Part shown: positions 16,822-24,408 of the stretch, piece by piece
How positions within the stretch are numbered: position 1 is the first letter of the stretch
Layout of the letters: each line of letters begins with the position of its first letter
Assembly (NCBI RefSeq): GCF_029869545.1
Contig: NZ_JARWQD010000070.1
Span: forward strand, 1-52,279
Direction of reading: 5' to 3'
Source of the DNA: Nocardia wallacei
Lineage (GTDB): Bacteria; Actinomycetota; Actinomycetes; Mycobacteriales; Mycobacteriaceae
Length of the DNA: 52,279 nt
Made by a program: the position numbers and the translations under genes
The notes under the pieces: model-generated
Seen by the model: only the letters and a program-made list of their open reading frames with translations
What the model was told of the DNA's origin: nothing
Databases searched by the model: none

Positions 16822-17254
16822 ATGGCGCCACCGGCAGACCGCACGGCACCGCGCCCCGCCCGACTACACCCCCCGATTGCGGCTGAAGCCGGAAAGCGAC
16901 GGATACATCGACGGCGCCTGGTGGCCGCGATCCGACCAGCTCACCACCGAACTGCCCGGCCTGCTGACCTTCCTGGGAATCCGGATGGGCCCCGTGCGCC
17001 GCGTCGTGTACGACGAAACCAGCTGGGCGCCCGCACCCCGCCGAATGACCGTCGGCTATCACGAGGTCCAACTCGACGCCTACCCGTTCGAGGCGGGCAA
17101 CACCATGTACCTCTTCGGCAGCAACAACGCCATGCTCGTGCTGCAGGTCGTCCCCTCGGCCACCGATTATTACAGCGCCCGCTCCACCCTCATCGCCGCC
17201 GCAGCGACCCGGAAACCGTCGTCGCCGACGATCGAGAAAGCGGCAGGATCATGA
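16822..17254 (+). pseudogene. DUF5994 gene with an N-terminal frameshift (copy 2)
   Basis: The body reads PRLRLKPESDGYIDGAWWPRS...ELPGLL...DETSWAPAPRRM, a clear DUF5994 protein related to the one at 12061. The only ATG with a ribosome-binding site (GGGAG at 16810-16814, ATG at 16822) is in another frame. The body's own frame has no start before a TTG at 16877. A one-base indel between 16825 and 16876 would restore a single reading; the C6 run at 16869-16874 is one candidate site. This may be a real mutation or a sequencing error. It is divergent from TetR paralogue 2. Its stop overlaps the ATG of the next, also broken, gene as ATGA. Confidence 0.6.
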
Positions 17255-17588
17255 CTCGCCTCACCGTGGGCAGAGCCCCCAGTCCGCCCCCGAGTCGCGG
17301 ACAACCCTTCACAGCGATCTGATCACCGCCGTCGAGCCGCGGCTGGGCCAGGTCGCGCGCATCGACTTCGACTACGCCCATCCCCGACGACGGCACCACG
17401 ATCAAGATCGGAGCCCAGTGCGCGAAGGTGCGCGGGGCTCCTCGTCCCATTCGATGACGGTCAGCGGCGTCCCGGCACCGGCACGCTCCGGCTGGCCGCT
17501 GCATCACCTCGCGCCACGATATCGGCGACCGCGTCCCCCGTCCCTCGCCGACCGTGTCCGCACCGAATCCGAGCGCCTGTCCCACTGA
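17251..17588 (+). pseudogene. Decayed gene with several frameshifts, family not recognised
   Basis: No single frame is open, but plausible protein pieces follow each other in order across frames: LHSDLITAVEPRLGQVARID with FDYAHP, then DDGTTIKIGAQCAKVRG, SGVPAP, TLRLA, LHHLA, HDIGDRV and finally SLADRVRTESERLSH with a stop at 17586-17588. Joins fall at CCCC, a GCGCC step and CCCCC. The ATG overlaps the preceding DUF5994 stop, so this was once its coupled partner. I do not recognise the family. Nothing else is visible between 17255 and 17622. Decay or clustered sequencing indels would both explain it. Confidence 0.5.
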
Positions 17589-17622
17589 CCACTCGCCCGG
17601 CGGGTCGGGACCGCGCGCGTCG

Positions 17623-18606
17623 TCAGCCGAGCGCCCGCGTCGCCACCCTCGGCTGGCGCAGGCGCGCCGTGGCGGTGGCGCGGGCGAAGATCTGGTGTTC
17701 GGCGGTCTGAGCGGTGAGGGCGATCGTGGCCCGGTGGCCGGGTGTGTCGACGCGGCGGACGGTGGCGGTGAATTCCAGGTCGGTGGGGCGGTCGGGGGCG
17801 ATGTAGACCGGGTTGGCGAAATGTACGGCGTAGTCGCGCAGATCGGCGGGGGTGGCGAGGCAGTCGGTGAGGTAGGTGGCGCCGAGGCCCATGGTGAGCA
17901 TGCCGTGGGCGACGACCGTGGTCAGGCCCGCGGCGCGGGCGACGGTCTCGTTCCAGTGGATCGGGTTGTTGTCACCGGAGACTCCCGCGTAGTTGACCAG
18001 ATCGCCGCGTGTCAGCCGGTAGGTCCGACTCGGAAACCGGTGTCCGGCAACCAATTCCGTCTCCCCTGCACTGCCGTCACCGGCGTCCGGAGACAGGTCG
18101 GGTTGTCCCGTCACCTCGCGGGGTGGCGGGATCGGCGCCGAAAGCTGCTGCATGCCCAGGGATTCGGCGGCGTCATCCTCGCCCGTCACGCCGAGCAGGG
18201 TGGTGTGCACGGTCTGGACCAGGTCGCCGTCGTGATCGCGGATGGCCGTGGTGACGGTGACGAGGTCGCCGTTGGCGGTGGGATGGACGGAGTCCACGGC
18301 GAGTTCGCAGCCGAGCCGGTCGCCCGCGCGGACGGGGCGGTGCAGGTGTATCTCCTGCTCCAAATGCAGGAGCCGACTGTGCGGGTAGGCGGCCAGGGCT
18401 CGGTCGAACATGACGCGCTGCGCCGGGATGGCGATCGAGGACAGGAAGGTCACCGGTGCGATCAGGGCGGGGTGGCCGAGGGCGCGGGCCGCGTCGTCGT
18501 CCCAGTGCGCGGGGTGGAGATCCTGTACGGCGCGGGCGAATTCGCGGATCTTCTCGCGGCCGACCTCGTAGTAGTCGGTGCTCCGCAGGTAGTGCGGTGT
18601 GGTCAT
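17623..18606 (-). CDS. MaoC-type didomain (3R)-hydroxyacyl dehydratase, HadAB-like, in the NRPS-PKS operon
   Basis: A 327-residue protein made of two hot-dog domains. Residues 5-150 are HadA-like (FAS1 dehydratase region) and carry no catalytic pair. Residues 185-315 are MaoC-like, with the intact hydratase-2 motif YAGVSGDNNPIHWNE (D212, H217). Such proteins dehydrate 3-hydroxyacyl thioesters. The ATG overlaps the stop of the methyltransferase gene as ATGA, so it is the ninth and last gene of the assembly-line operon rather than a stray fatty-acid gene. The PKS module has no ketoreductase, so its substrate here is unclear. It may act on the malonyl-derived unit after reduction in trans, or supply a starter. 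Confidence 0.82.
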   Translation of the reverse strand: MTTPHYLRSTDYYEVGREKIREFARAVQDLHPAHWDDDAARALGHPALIAPVTFLSSIAIPAQRVMFDRALAAYPHSRLLHLEQEIHLHRPVRAGDRLGCELAVDSVHPTANGDLVTVTTAIRDHDGDLVQTVHTTLLGVTGEDDAAESLGMQQLSAPIPPPREVTGQPDLSPDAGDGSAGETELVAGHRFPSRTYRLTRGDLVNYAGVSGDNNPIHWNETVARAAGLTTVVAHGMLTMGLGATYLTDCLATPADLRDYAVHFANPVYIAPDRPTDLEFTATVRRVDTPGHRATIALTAQTAEHQIFARATATARLRQPRVATRALG

Positions 18607-19742
18607 GACCGGCCGCCCGCGGCCGGGTGCGGCTTGCGGGCGGCGAAGATCCGCTGCCCGTGTGGGGCCAGCGGATGCTCGGCCTCCGGAAGTACCAGCC
18701 AGGGCTCCAATCCGGCGGCTGTGAGGTCGTCCAGCCACTCGTGCACGCGCAGGAAGATGCGGTCGGTGCCCGCGCGGACGTCGTCCTGCCCCGGCGGGGT
18801 GCCTCCCGCCCTGGGCGACATGAGGAAGTGCATGGAGGTGAGCAATTGGCAGTGCTCGCGGCAGGATTCGACGAAGACCAGATGGCCGCCGGGAGCGAGC
18901 AGGTCGGCGAGCTGCCGCAGCGTCCTCCCGGTGTGGCGGGCATTGTGCAGGACGTTGGCCGCCAGCACGATATCGCACGGGGGTCGCCCGGGCAGGTCGG
19001 TATTCAGATCGACGATGCCGTACTGCATCCACGGATACTCGGCGAAGCGGTCGCGGGCGGCGGTGAGGAAGAAGGCCGACAGGTCGGTGAAGTGGTACTC
19101 GACCGGGGAATCACGCAGGGCGGCAACGATATCGGTCGTCGTTCCGCCGACTCCCGCGCCCAGTTCCAGGATCCGGACCGGTGAGCGTTGCTCACGCAGC
19201 TCGGCCACCAGACGGGAAATCACCTCGCGGGCAGCGACATTCAGGTACCGATTGACCGGGTTGGTGCGATAGGCCGCCTCGGCGGTGAAGAAGTCACCGT
19301 CGGGAAACAGCAGCTCCTGGGGCAGGACACGCTCCTGCAGCAGCGCGGACAGCTGCCGGTTCGCGCGGTCGAAGAACTGCGCGAGTTCCGGTGCGAACCC
19401 GAGGTCCGCGCACGCCTGGCGCAGCTGGGCGCGCTGCGGCGTGGCCGCCGGACGGGCGAGGTCGTAGCCGCGACCGGAGCTGTAGGACAGCTGGCCGCGG
19501 TCGGTGAGCTCGCGCAACCAACGCCGCAGCAGCCACCGATGCCGGGACGCGACACCCAGCCGGGTGGCGATCTGGGCCTCGTTGCGGGTAACGCTGTCCG
19601 GCAACGCGTTTCGCAGCACCCGGAGCATAGCGTGCAGCCCGAACAGGTCCAGGTCGTCGAGCGCGGAACGGCAGTGCCGGGTGTCCACGTCGGCGACCGC
19701 CTCGTCCGCGCGCCGGGCCACGTCGGCGAATACGGTCGTCAT
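18603..19742 (-). CDS. Stand-alone PKS-type C-methyltransferase
   Basis: A 379-residue SAM-dependent enzyme. Residues 1-180 are helical, with a winged-helix-like start. Residues 185-370 are a class I methyltransferase with motif I ILELGAGVGGTT (191-202), then EYHFTDLSAFFL and DIVLAANVLHNARH. This pattern (FTDxSxFF, ANVLHNARH, then PGGHLVFVES) is that of methyltransferase domains embedded in PKS modules of HMWP1-like siderophore synthases. Here it is a free protein in an operon whose PKS module lacks such a domain. I infer C-methylation of the malonyl-derived carbon in trans. It overlaps both neighbours by four bases. Confidence 0.8.
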   Translation of the reverse strand: MTTVFADVARRADEAVADVDTRHCRSALDDLDLFGLHAMLRVLRNALPDSVTRNEAQIATRLGVASRHRWLLRRWLRELTDRGQLSYSSGRGYDLARPAATPQRAQLRQACADLGFAPELAQFFDRANRQLSALLQERVLPQELLFPDGDFFTAEAAYRTNPVNRYLNVAAREVISRLVAELREQRSPVRILELGAGVGGTTTDIVAALRDSPVEYHFTDLSAFFLTAARDRFAEYPWMQYGIVDLNTDLPGRPPCDIVLAANVLHNARHTGRTLRQLADLLAPGGHLVFVESCREHCQLLTSMHFLMSPRAGGTPPGQDDVRAGTDRIFLRVHEWLDDLTAAGLEPWLVLPEAEHPLAPHGQRIFAARKPHPAAGGRS

Positions 19743-21133
19743 CGCCGCTCCCCCGCCGTCTCCCCGGTGCTCGGCGCAATGTTGTGGTTGCAGCGGAAGA
19801 GATTGTCCGGATCGTAGGTGGCCTTGATCTGAGTCAGGCGCCGGTAGGTGTCGGGACGATAGGCACTGCGGACACGGTCGGGAGTGGCGGTGCCGTCCAG
19901 GATTCCGACGTACGGCCCACCGGCGGAGCAGCCCCCGACCGCGGCGGTGATGTCGGCGATCCACTCCCGCGACCGGCCGAGATCGATGCCTGCCGGACCG
20001 CCGGAGAAGGCCACCAGGTGGTAGGCCGCGTCGTGGAAGCCGAACGATGTTGCCGCGGTGGGCATCCGGCGTATCGCGCCGCCGAGCTGATGGATGGACA
20101 GCAGGGAGTGCCGGGTGGGCATGCGCGCGCCCAGATCGACGAGGGCGTCGATGGCCGAATCGTCGAGCGCGCGCAGCCATTCGGTGCCGGTCGCGGTGGC
20201 GTGGCCCGTCGCGAACGCCTGCTCGGTATTGCGTTGCAGCTCCGGATAACTGACGGGGCGCATCAGGTCGAGTTCGGGTTCGCCGATGCGGCGCAGCTGC
20301 TCGAGCACGGGGCGGGCACGATCCGCCGCGCCCAGATACGACGCCGTGATCGCGGCCCGCGGCGGGCCCTCGGGTGCGCCCGGCGGCCAGTGAATCAGGG
20401 TGGCGCGCAACGACAGTTCCGGCGGCGCGGAGGCGGCGAACTCACGGAATCCGGCGAGTACGTCGCGCGCCTTGCGGTACGGGTAGAGCAGCGTACCCGC
20501 GTACACCCGGGGCACGGGGTGCAACTCCAGCTCGAGCGCGGTGACGATGCCGAAGTTCCCGCCCCCGCCGCGCAGCGCCCACAGCAGGTCGGGGTGGTCG
20601 TCGGCCGTGGCCGTCACGGTGCGCCCGTCGGCCAGGACGACCTGCGCGGACCGCACGTTGTCGCAGGTGAATCCGAAGGCGCGTTGCAGCCAGCCGCTAC
20701 CACCGGACAACGCGGTGCCGATCACGCCGACGGTCGAGACGTCGGCGCCGGTGACCGCCAATCCGTGTGCCGCGCAGGCACGATCGAACTGCACCCAGGT
20801 CACGCCGGGCCCCACGGTGACCCGCCGGGCCCCCGCGTCGACGGTGATTCCGTCGAGCCGGGACAGGTCGAGCATGAGCGACTCGGCGACCTCCGGATGC
20901 GAGGCCACGTCGTGACCGCCCGCGCGGACCGATACCGCCAGACCGTGCCGTCGCGCGTAGGTCACCGCGGTGGCGATGTCGGCGGTGTCGGCGCAGCGCA
21001 CGAGCACGGCGGGGCGGTGGTCGACGGCCGCGTTCCAGGTGTGGCGGGCCTGGTCGTAGCCGTCGTCGGCGGGACCGAGCACGGTACCGCGACAGGCCGC
21101 GGCGAGTTCGTCGAGTGCCGGAGTTGTCGTCAT
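19739..21133 (-). CDS. BBE-like FAD-linked oxidase
   Basis: A 464-residue oxidoreductase with an FAD_binding_4 domain (residues 40-180) and a C-terminal BBE motif, YDPDNLFRCNHNI. H74 in VRAGGH is the usual 8-alpha-histidyl flavin attachment site. The second attachment cysteine of bicovalent members (in GxCxxVG) is replaced by V132, so the FAD is probably linked once. There is no signal peptide, so it works in the cytoplasm. In this operon a likely role is oxidation of a thiazoline to a thiazole or of another C-N/C-C bond on the scaffold. The start overlaps the upstream stop as ATGA. Confidence 0.82.
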   Translation of the reverse strand: MTTTPALDELAAACRGTVLGPADDGYDQARHTWNAAVDHRPAVLVRCADTADIATAVTYARRHGLAVSVRAGGHDVASHPEVAESLMLDLSRLDGITVDAGARRVTVGPGVTWVQFDRACAAHGLAVTGADVSTVGVIGTALSGGSGWLQRAFGFTCDNVRSAQVVLADGRTVTATADDHPDLLWALRGGGGNFGIVTALELELHPVPRVYAGTLLYPYRKARDVLAGFREFAASAPPELSLRATLIHWPPGAPEGPPRAAITASYLGAADRARPVLEQLRRIGEPELDLMRPVSYPELQRNTEQAFATGHATATGTEWLRALDDSAIDALVDLGARMPTRHSLLSIHQLGGAIRRMPTAATSFGFHDAAYHLVAFSGGPAGIDLGRSREWIADITAAVGGCSAGGPYVGILDGTATPDRVRSAYRPDTYRRLTQIKATYDPDNLFRCNHNIAPSTGETAGERR

Positions 21134-22461
21134 CGGGGTGTGGGCTCCTCTGCTACCACGATGCGGGGAATCGGGGTGGCGGCGTGTGTGTCGAGATGGT
21201 CGATGAGCACTTCGGGCAGGCGTTGCCGTACGAAGCGGTCGAACGGGTCGTTGCACAGCGGGCGTAATGCGCTGCCGTCCAGCGCTTCCGAGCCCGGATA
21301 CCGGTCCGGTGCGCCGACGGCCAGGCGCCGGGCATCGGGCGAATCCAGCAGGACCGACCAGCCCGGCGGTGCGGCGGCGGCGAGTTCCGCCGGGCGCACG
21401 GCGCCGGGTGTCTCCTTGTCCAACAGGGCATTCGGAATGCCGGTGACGACCGTGCCGGGCGCGTCGCTCAGGCGGCCCAGCCGATCGGCGGGCGGTCCGG
21501 GCAGGTCGGCCCAGTCCACCGCCGCGGCCGGTGGGGGTGGCGGCGCGTCGACGGTGTAGACGATGTCGTAGCGGTATCGGGTGAGTTCGGTGTCGTCGCG
21601 AAATGGTTTGGCGTAGCAGGCCGTTCGGATATCGCGGCGATGCTGTCGAGCGATCCGCGCGAAGATCCGCGGGTCGCACAGCAGTTCCTCCTCCGCCGCC
21701 GAGCGCGCGTCCGCCCGGCGGGCCACCTCGTCCTCGGTGAGGCCCGGCTCGCGCGCCGATTCCAGCCACCGCGCGTACTCCACGGCGGTGCCGAGATTGC
21801 GAATATCGCCCACCACGACCGTGCCGCCCGCGGCGACCAGATCCAGCGCATCCGACAGCACCGCCGTCAGATACCGCTCGTCGGGGAAGCACTGGGTGAC
21901 GCTGTTGAGTACCACGCAGTCCGGCGCCGCGGCTCCCCCATCGGCACCGCGCACCGCCGCCGCGACGGGCTCGGACGCGAGTTCGTGTGCGGCCGCGCGC
22001 AGGACCCGCACCCCCGGCAGCCGTTGCTCCCGCAGCCGGGCGACGACCGGTTCGGCCACGTCCAGGCCCACGTAGCCGCCCACGTGGCGGTGGATGCGGT
22101 GCGCGAGCAGGCCACTGCCGCAACCGATTTCGAGCACGACGTGCGGCCGCGACCGCAGCACCAGTCCGACGGCGTGGTCGATCCACTCGAGCATGTGCGC
22201 CTTCGGGAACGGTGCACCGGTGTCGGAGGCCCGCCACCCGGACAGATCCAGGTCGTCACCGTGGCGGTCGGCCGCGGCGGTGTAGACGAACTCGTACACG
22301 TGCTGCCAGTGCGCCAGATGCTCGGTCAGCAGCGTCCCCGGCACCGGGCGCACGGCGATCGCGGCCGCGTCCGGGCGCACCACGATCGCGGTCCGGTCGT
22401 CGTTCCAGCGGGCGGCACCGACCCACGGATGCCGTTGCAGGACATCCACTATAGGCGTCAC
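21130..22461 (-). CDS. Stand-alone NRPS-type methyltransferase flanked by adenylation-domain remnants
   Basis: A 443-residue protein. Residues 45-305 match the methyltransferase domain usually inserted in NRPS adenylation domains: HWQHVYEFVY, SGWRASDTGAP, LEIGCGSGLL (110-119), VVLNSVTQCFPDERYL, VVGDIRNL, EEELLCDPRIF and ELTRYRYDI. Residues 1-42 (LQRHPWVGAARW...) and 310-440 (GIPNALL...LRPLCNDPFDRF...RLPEVL) look like the broken flanks of the C-terminal part of an adenylation domain. It therefore appears to have been cut out of an interrupted A domain. I predict N- or C-methylation of a ring or cysteine-derived unit in trans. The GTG start overlaps the upstream stop as GTGA. Confidence 0.8.
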   Translation of the reverse strand: MTPIVDVLQRHPWVGAARWNDDRTAIVVRPDAAAIAVRPVPGTLLTEHLAHWQHVYEFVYTAAADRHGDDLDLSGWRASDTGAPFPKAHMLEWIDHAVGLVLRSRPHVVLEIGCGSGLLAHRIHRHVGGYVGLDVAEPVVARLREQRLPGVRVLRAAAHELASEPVAAAVRGADGGAAAPDCVVLNSVTQCFPDERYLTAVLSDALDLVAAGGTVVVGDIRNLGTAVEYARWLESAREPGLTEDEVARRADARSAAEEELLCDPRIFARIARQHRRDIRTACYAKPFRDDTELTRYRYDIVYTVDAPPPPPAAAVDWADLPGPPADRLGRLSDAPGTVVTGIPNALLDKETPGAVRPAELAAAAPPGWSVLLDSPDARRLAVGAPDRYPGSEALDGSALRPLCNDPFDRFVRQRLPEVLIDHLDTHAATPIPRIVVAEEPTPR

Positions 22462-23657
22462 GGCATGGCCCCCGCGGACAGTTCGGCCGAGCCGAACAGG
22501 CGGTAGGCGCGTTCGGGATCGTTGGCGGCGTGGGCGCGCCCGGCGTGGGCGTCGCGCCAGAACCGCTGGATCACCGACCCGGAGCCGAGCGCCCGGCCGC
22601 CGGAGTTCTCGAACAGCCGGTCCACCGCGTGGATCGCGCGTTCGGTCCCGCGCACCTGGTCGCGGCGGGTGCGCAGCCGTTCGATCATCGGAATCGGGCG
22701 GCGTGCCTCGGCCAGCGCGCGCAGCGTGCCGATATTGCGGGTCAGCTGCAGCCAGGCGGCGTCGATCTCGCTGGCGGCCTCCGCGATGCGCACCAGCGTC
22801 GCCGGATCCTCCGCGAACGGCGTGCCGGTGAAACCGGTCTCCTTGCGGGCGTCCCCCGGGAGCGCCACCCGCACGCGCTGGCGCTGGTGGGCCAGGTGGG
22901 CCTCGTAGGCGCCCTGAGCCATGCCGATGATCGGGGTGGTGATCGCGCTCGGATGGATCGCGCCGAACGGAATCCGGTACAGCGCACCGTCGTTGACGTC
23001 CTGGCCCGGTGTCACGCACTTGCCGACCGCCTCGGCGCCGAGCACGCGGTGCGCGGGCACGAAGACATCGTCGATCACGAGATCGTTGCTCCCGGTGCCG
23101 CGCAGGCCCACGGCATCCCACACGTCCTCGATCGTGTAATCGCCGAGCGGCACGAGGAAGGTGGCGGATTCGACGGCCTCGCCGTCGACCACCACGCGGG
23201 CGCCGAGCAGCGCCCAGGCGGCGTGATCGCAGCCGGAGGCGAAACCCCATCGGCCGCTGAGCCGGTAGCCGCCGTCGACCGGCGTCGCCGTGCCGGTGAG
23301 GGCGTAGGACGAGCAGATCCGGGTGTCGCGGTCGCCGCCCCATACCTCGTCCTGGGCGCGAGCGTCGAACAGCGCGACGTTCCACGGCGGGACGCCCAGC
23401 GTCGAGGCGACCCAGCCGGTGGAACCGCAGGCCGCGGCCAGATCCCGCACAGCGGTGTAGAAGACGACAGGATCCGCCTCGAATCCACCGAAACGCTTGG
23501 GCTGCAACAGCTTGAAGAACCCGATCTCCTGCAGTGCCTTGATCGACTCGGCCGGAATCCGGCGCGCGCGTTCGGCCTCGGCGGCCCGCTCCCGCAGGGC
23601 GGGTCGCACATCGGCGACCGCCGCGAGCACCGTGTCGGCAGTGTTGTTGTCGCTCAT
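22458..23657 (-). CDS. Flavin-dependent monooxygenase, HsaA/acyl-CoA-dehydrogenase fold
   Basis: A 399-residue protein with the N-terminal helical, central beta and C-terminal helical layout of group D flavin monooxygenases. Diagnostic stretches are ERARRIPAESIKALQEIGFFKL, GFASGCDHAAWALLG and NSGGRALGSGS. Relatives such as HsaA and HpaB hydroxylate phenols using reduced flavin from a partner reductase; others oxidise amines or sulfur. No flavin reductase is encoded nearby. In this operon it is probably a tailoring hydroxylase, perhaps of an aromatic starter. It begins one base after the end of the upstream methyltransferase gene. Confidence 0.8.
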   Translation of the reverse strand: MSDNNTADTVLAAVADVRPALRERAAEAERARRIPAESIKALQEIGFFKLLQPKRFGGFEADPVVFYTAVRDLAAACGSTGWVASTLGVPPWNVALFDARAQDEVWGGDRDTRICSSYALTGTATPVDGGYRLSGRWGFASGCDHAAWALLGARVVVDGEAVESATFLVPLGDYTIEDVWDAVGLRGTGSNDLVIDDVFVPAHRVLGAEAVGKCVTPGQDVNDGALYRIPFGAIHPSAITTPIIGMAQGAYEAHLAHQRQRVRVALPGDARKETGFTGTPFAEDPATLVRIAEAASEIDAAWLQLTRNIGTLRALAEARRPIPMIERLRTRRDQVRGTERAIHAVDRLFENSGGRALGSGSVIQRFWRDAHAGRAHAANDPERAYRLFGSAELSAGAMP

Positions 23658-23658
23658 A

Positions 23659-24408
23659 TCAATCCTGTTCCTCCGTGGTGAACCGCAGCAGACCCGTCCC
23701 GGCGTCCGCGGCGGCCAGCCGCAGCCCGGCGGCGCGGGCCTCGGCGTCGAGCCGCTCGGCCGCCGCGGGCCAGACCCGGTGCTCGGTGATCGCCTCCTGT
23801 AGCAGCCGGTCGTCCCGATAGCTGCGATAGGTCATGCGCCACACCAGCGACTCGTCGTCGACCGGATCCGCGCGGCTCCAGCCCTCGTAGTGCACCGCGC
23901 CCGCCCGCGTCCGGGTGTAGCGCCGTTCGGGGTCCGCGGCGACCCGGCCGGGACGCTGGATCTCGACGACGGCCGCGGCGCCGGGTGCGAGCGCGCCCGC
24001 GATCGTCGCCCACACGCGCGGCCGCGTACGCGGATCGAAATGCCCGATCACGCCCAGCGCCACGACCGCCGCGCAGCGCGACGGCAGGTCGGTGTCGAGA
24101 AACCCGCTGGGCAGCACGGTGATTCGGTCCCGCAGATCGCGGCGGGCGGCGAGCCGCGACACCAGCACCGCGCGCATGGCCGCCGCCGGTTCGACCGCGA
24201 TGATCTCCGCGTCCGGCAGGGCGTCGGCGATCAGCATGGTCGACAGCCCGGTGCCCGCGCCGATGTCGATCACGGGACCGGCGACGGTATCGGTCTCGGC
24301 GAGCATCGCCGACAGGACCGGATCGAGCTGCGCCACATAGGGTGTCGCCATCAGGTCGTAGAACTCCGCGGCCGCCGCATAGGAGTCCGCGCCGGGCGCC
24401 TCAGTCAT
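23659..24408 (-). CDS. Class I SAM-dependent methyltransferase (third of the operon)
   Basis: A 249-residue Rossmann-type methyltransferase with motif I VIDIGAGTGLSTMLIA, acidic loop AVEPAAAM and GVIGHFDP in the motif IV region. It starts YAAAAEFYDLMA, as small-molecule methyltransferases of the Methyltransf_25 type often do. Unlike the other two in the operon, it does not look like a domain taken from a synthase. It overlaps the stop of the large NRPS-PKS gene by eight bases. An O- or N-methylation late in the pathway is likely, but the site is unknown. Confidence 0.8.
   Translation of the reverse strand: MTEAPGADSYAAAAEFYDLMATPYVAQLDPVLSAMLAETDTVAGPVIDIGAGTGLSTMLIADALPDAEIIAVEPAAAMRAVLVSRLAARRDLRDRITVLPSGFLDTDLPSRCAAVVALGVIGHFDPRTRPRVWATIAGALAPGAAAVVEIQRPGRVAADPERRYTRTRAGAVHYEGWSRADPVDDESLVWRMTYRSYRDDRLLQEAITEHRVWPAAAERLDAEARAAGLRLAAADAGTGLLRFTTEEQD

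Noticed and set aside
16877..17254. TTG at 16877 as a true start of the second DUF5994 gene
   Set aside because: No ribosome-binding site, and the family begins upstream of this point. An ATG with a good GGGAG lies at 16822 in another frame, so a frameshift explains the data better.
17190..17585. 131-codon minus-strand open frame over the decayed region
   Set aside because: No family resemblance and no ribosome site, while ordered coding fragments are seen on the plus strand.
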